Assembly: GCF_000177675.1 (NCBI RefSeq)
Contig: NZ_ADGX01000036.1
Span: 1-64,000 of the forward strand
Length of the DNA: 64,000 nt
Direction: 5' to 3'
Source: Parafrankia sp. EUN1f
Lineage (GTDB): Bacteria > Actinomycetota > Actinomycetes > Frankiales > Frankiaceae
Shown here one piece after another: positions 60,780-64,000 of the stretch. Under the pieces are notes generated by a model. The model saw nothing but the letters and a program-made list of their open reading frames with translations, ran no database searches and was not told the DNA's origin. The translations under genes and the position numbers were made by a program. Position 1 is the stretch's first letter. The number at the start of each line of letters is the position of its first letter.

Positions 60780-63700
60780 GTGCAGCGGCATGGCGTGTTG
60801 CGTCGTGGGTGGACATCCCGGTTCTTGTGTGTGCTGTTAGTCGCGCTGCTGGCGGCGACGGTTGCCGACTTTCTTCCAGCCGGTGAGAAGGCCGCCCAGG
60901 CCGCAACCCGGGATCCCGCCCCAGCTCCGGCACCGCCTGCGACCGGTCCCGCGGAACGGCCGGATTTTGTATCCGCGCAGCTCACGGCACGTGCGGAAAA
61001 GCGCCGTATCGAGGTGACCGGTGAGCGGACGGAGACGACCTCGACGTTCGTGAACCCGGATGGCACGGTCACCGTCGACTCGTACTCGGGCATCCGTCGG
61101 GTGCGCCGAGGGGAGGACTGGGTCGACGTCGACTCGACGCTGGTCCTCGCCGACGGGAAGGTCACGCCGAAGGTCACGAAGGCGGGTGTCGAGCTGTCGG
61201 CCGGCGGTCCGAAGGCGGGTGACGTCGCCACGCTCGTCGACGGCGACCGGGAGATCGCCTTCGGCTGGCCGGGTGCGCTGCCCGCCCCGGAGCTGAAGGA
61301 CAACACCGCCACCTACAAGGGCGTCGCCAAGGACACCGACCTGGTCGTCAAGGTCTTCCCGACCGGCTACGACGTGCAGATCGTCGCGCACACCCCGGAC
61401 GCCGCGCAGACGGCGCTGTCCCTGCCGATGCGCCTGAAGGGCGTCACCGCCACCCGCACCCCCGGTGGGGAGCTGCGGATGTCCGCCGGCGGGAAGGTGA
61501 CCGCACGCTCGCCCGTGCCGCTGATGTGGGACTCCCATGTCAACCCGACCAGCAAGCTTCCCGACCGGGTCCGCGACGTCGCCGCGACGCTCGACAGCGC
61601 GAAGGCGGACAGGCCCACGCTGGCGCTGAAGCCGGACAAGGGCTGGCTCACCGACCCGGACCGGCAGTACCCGGTGACGATCGACCCGGCCGCCACCCTC
61701 GCCGACAACCTCGACACCGACGTCAACAACGTTTACACGACCACGAACTACGACACCTACGAGTACCTGCGGGTCGGGAACTACGCCGGCGCGGCGGTGA
61801 ACCGGTCGTTCCTGCGCTTCGACGACTCGGCCATCAAGGGCAAGCACGTCACCTCCGCCGTGCTGAACCTGTGGCAGGCGGGATCCGCGACCTGCACCAC
61901 CCAGCCGACGATCGTGCAGGGGGCCGGGGGGATGGGCGCGGGCACCACCTGGGCCACCCAACCCAGCGCGGACGGAATCACCTGGGGGAGCGGCACCTTC
62001 AACAACGGTGGATCGTGCACCTCCTCGGGCGGCACGAGTATCGACATCACCGGGCTGGTCGACGCCTGGGCGCACAACGGCTACCCGTCACCGGAAACCC
62101 TCACCGTGCGGGCGCAGAACGAGGCGGACGCCAACCAGTTCAAGTACTTCTACTCGGGCGACACGTTCCTCGGCCCGCAGATCTCCACCACGTACAACTC
62201 GTATCCGGGCACGGTCGCCGGCCGTTTCACCAAGCCGTGCTCGGTGCAGTGCGGCGGCACCCCGGCGATGGTGCTGACGAACACCACCACCCCGACGCTG
62301 TCGGGCGGCTCGCTGGACCCCGAAGGCAGCCCCGTCCGGCTTGATTTCGAGGTGTGGAACTCCGCCGGGACGACGATGGTCACCAGTGGGTCGGCCACGA
62401 ACGTGACATCGAACTCGATCGGCTCGTGGACAGTGCCCTCAGGCCTGCTCACGAACGGGACGGCGTACCAGTGGCGGTCCCGTGCCTACGACGGGGTCGA
62501 CTACTCGCAGTGGTGGTCCGGGTGGATCCCCTTCACCGTCGACACCACCGCGCCCGCCGCGCCGACCGGTCTGAGCTCCGCGGCCTGGGCGTCCGGTGGC
62601 TGGGGCACGGCCACCTCCGGCACCTTCTCCTGGACGTCCCCGGGTGGTGACACCCAGTCGTTCCTCTACGGCCTCGACCAGCCCTCACCGGCCACGGAGA
62701 CGACGGCGACCACCACCCCGACGCTGAGCCCGGGCGGTGGGTTGCACACCCTCTACCTGCGGACCAAGGACAAGTCGGGCAACCTCTCGTCGGTGGTGTC
62801 GTACGGGTTCGGGGTCGGCGCGGGGGCGCTCGCGCAACCGGCCGAGGGGGCACGGGTCCAGCGGTACACCACCCTGGAAGGGCAGGCTCCCGCGGCGCAG
62901 ACGAAGGTGACCTTCCAGTACCGGATGGGCACCAACACCGCCACGGCGTGGGTCGACGTCCCGACCGCCGACGTGACGGTCGCCGGGACGTCGACCCATC
63001 CGAGCTGGCCGATGACCCGTAACGGGTCGGGTCTGTTCGACAAGCTGACCTGGGACCTCAACGCCACCCTGACCGGGTTCGGCGCACCCGACGGACCGGT
63101 GCAGGTCCAGGCCTGCTTCCGGGACGCGGCGAACACCGTGTCATGCGCTCCGCTGCACACCGTGCAGTTCGCCCGGCGCGCGTTCGCCGACGCCGACGCC
63201 ACCCAGCCGGTCGGCCCCGGCACCGTCGCCCTGCTGACCGGCGACTACTCGGTCTCGGCGACCGACGTGTCGATGCCGACCTACACCGGCGAGCTGACCG
63301 TCGGCCGCTCGTTCACCACCCTCGCGGTGGGTGGCACAGCCGGGGTGTTCGGCCCGGGCTGGACGGCGAGCATGCCCGGCCCGGACGCCGGCTCCGCGGA
63401 CCGCACCCTCACCGACTACACCGCGACTGACGGCTACGCCGCGCTCACCGACGAGAACGGCGTGCAGGACGTCTACGTCCGCACCGGTTCCGGCACCTAC
63501 CCTTACACCTACGCCGGTGTCGGGGACGTCGCGACGGACGGTTCGAAGCTGACGAAGGACTCGGCCACCCAGTTCACCCTCACCGAGGTCGACAGCACCC
63601 GCACGATCTACACCGCGCAGACCGTGGGCGGAGCGACGGTGTGGCGGGTCAGCCAGGTCATCGAACCGGGCACGAACACCACCTCCACCTTCACCACCGA

Positions 63701-64000
63701 CTCCGCCGGGCGGACCACCCGCATCCTCGCCCCGGTACCCGCCGGTGTCACCTGCACCACCCTGGTCGCCGGCTGCCGGGCGCTGACCATCGGCTACGCC
63801 TCCTCGACCACCGCGACCGGCACCGGCACCGACCCGGCGACCTGGGGTGACTACACCGGCCGGCTGACCTCGGTCGCGATGTCCCTCAACGGCGACCCCG
63901 CGGTCAACGTGGCCGCCTACGCCTACGACTCGGCCGGCAAGCTGCGCTCGGCGAAGGACCCCCGCACCGGCCTGACCACCACCTACGCCTACGACGCCGC
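60780..64000 (+). CDS. Secreted RHS/YD-repeat protein, 5' part only (runs off window end)
   Basis: An open frame without stops from GTG 60780 (GGAG nine bases upstream) to the window end, at least 1073 residues. It opens with a basic signal peptide and hydrophobic core (RFLCVLLVALLAATVADF). A Pro/Ala segment and a beta-rich region to about 300 follow. Residues about 301-471 look like a DNRLRE-type domain (RSFLRFDDSAIKGKHVTSAVLNLW, IDITGLVDAW). Fibronectin- or Ig-like repeats come next, then from about 835 the RHS head (FGPGWTASMPGPD) and the first YD-type repeats (RLTSVAM, VAAYAYDSAGKL, GLTTTYAYDA). Such proteins usually exceed 2000 residues and end in a variable toxin or glycosidase domain that is outside this window. 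Confidence 0.88.
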   Translation, partial: MQRHGVLRRGWTSRFLCVLLVALLAATVADFLPAGEKAAQAATRDPAPAPAPPATGPAERPDFVSAQLTARAEKRRIEVTGERTETTSTFVNPDGTVTVDSYSGIRRVRRGEDWVDVDSTLVLADGKVTPKVTKAGVELSAGGPKAGDVATLVDGDREIAFGWPGALPAPELKDNTATYKGVAKDTDLVVKVFPTGYDVQIVAHTPDAAQTALSLPMRLKGVTATRTPGGELRMSAGGKVTARSPVPLMWDSHVNPTSKLPDRVRDVAATLDSAKADRPTLALKPDKGWLTDPDRQYPVTIDPAATLADNLDTDVNNVYTTTNYDTYEYLRVGNYAGAAVNRSFLRFDDSAIKGKHVTSAVLNLWQAGSATCTTQPTIVQGAGGMGAGTTWATQPSADGITWGSGTFNNGGSCTSSGGTSIDITGLVDAWAHNGYPSPETLTVRAQNEADANQFKYFYSGDTFLGPQISTTYNSYPGTVAGRFTKPCSVQCGGTPAMVLTNTTTPTLSGGSLDPEGSPVRLDFEVWNSAGTTMVTSGSATNVTSNSIGSWTVPSGLLTNGTAYQWRSRAYDGVDYSQWWSGWIPFTVDTTAPAAPTGLSSAAWASGGWGTATSGTFSWTSPGGDTQSFLYGLDQPSPATETTATTTPTLSPGGGLHTLYLRTKDKSGNLSSVVSYGFGVGAGALAQPAEGARVQRYTTLEGQAPAAQTKVTFQYRMGTNTATAWVDVPTADVTVAGTSTHPSWPMTRNGSGLFDKLTWDLNATLTGFGAPDGPVQVQACFRDAANTVSCAPLHTVQFARRAFADADATQPVGPGTVALLTGDYSVSATDVSMPTYTGELTVGRSFTTLAVGGTAGVFGPGWTASMPGPDAGSADRTLTDYTATDGYAALTDENGVQDVYVRTGSGTYPYTYAGVGDVATDGSKLTKDSATQFTLTEVDSTRTIYTAQTVGGATVWRVSQVIEPGTNTTSTFTTDSAGRTTRILAPVPAGVTCTTLVAGCRALTIGYASSTTATGTGTDPATWGDYTGRLTSVAMSLNGDPAVNVAAYAYDSAGKLRSAKDPRTGLTTTYAYDA

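Noticed and set aside
60837-62075. 412-codon minus-strand open frame at the RHS gene
   Set aside because: Antisense to a clear signal peptide and RHS-type protein; the minus translation is low-complexity Gly/Arg/Val.

Overview
The window is very GC-rich, with GTG/TTG starts, dense stop/start overlaps and a large stock of lipid- and xenobiotic-type catabolic genes: three cytochrome P450s, a KshA-like Rieske oxygenase, a Baeyer-Villiger monooxygenase, paired acyl-CoA dehydrogenases, three acyl-CoA synthetases, many short-chain dehydrogenases and an F420-type luciferase-like oxidoreductase. This points to a soil or plant-associated filamentous actinomycete. Frankia/Pseudofrankia-like is my inference; mycobacterial-type relatives share much of the content. 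I see no rRNA, tRNA, CRISPR array, origin or core housekeeping operon, so this is an accessory catabolic region.

Layout. 1-4.5 kb: edge of a minus-strand gene, a DUF985 cupin, a TetR regulator, then a coupled zinc alcohol dehydrogenase and aldehyde dehydrogenase closed by a strong hairpin. 4.5-10.5 kb: minus-strand APH-like kinase, P450 and limonene-epoxide-hydrolase-like protein, a SHOCT protein, a repeat-filled gap and an unrecognised 366-residue protein. 10.7-19.2 kb: ATPase-LuxR regulator, second APH-like kinase, two acyl-CoA dehydrogenases, enoyl-CoA hydratase/isomerase and P450, ending at a 15-bp-stem terminator. 19.4-21.2 kb: a DUF3592 membrane protein, an unknown protein and a relic of a carboxymuconolactone-decarboxylase-like gene.

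21.1-34.8 kb: a ten-member minus-strand array (TIM-barrel isomerase, HMG-CoA-lyase-like, CoA-transferase, IclR, Asp/Glu-racemase-like, old-yellow-enzyme/dienoyl-CoA-reductase-like, TauD-like dioxygenase, SDR, a deleted TPP enzyme, Baeyer-Villiger monooxygenase) divergent from a MaoC-like dehydratase and an SDR. Together they look like a ring-opening, CoA-activating and C-C-cleaving pathway for a cyclic or branched terpenoid-like compound. The substrate is unknown and at least one step is broken.

34.8-48.8 kb: minus-strand block of enoyl-CoA hydratase, TetR, acyl-CoA synthetase, aldehyde dehydrogenase, GntR and a branched-chain/hydrophobic-acid ABC transporter in which two permeases and one ATPase are fused in a single 926-residue protein, plus its binding lipoprotein and second ATPase; then a thiolase-like/Ltp2-like protein and an acyl-CoA synthetase. 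48.85-53.1 kb: plus-strand operon of Rieske oxygenase, acetoacetate-decarboxylase-like protein, amidohydrolase and SDR. 53.1-59.5 kb: secreted propeller-like protein, SDR and CYP125-like P450 divergent from an F420-type oxidoreductase and an acyl-CoA synthetase. 59.6-64 kb: a degenerate transposase OrfA, a 0.7 kb gap and a giant secreted RHS/YD-repeat protein that runs off the window end.

All functions are inferred from motifs and family resemblance read by eye; no database search was run.
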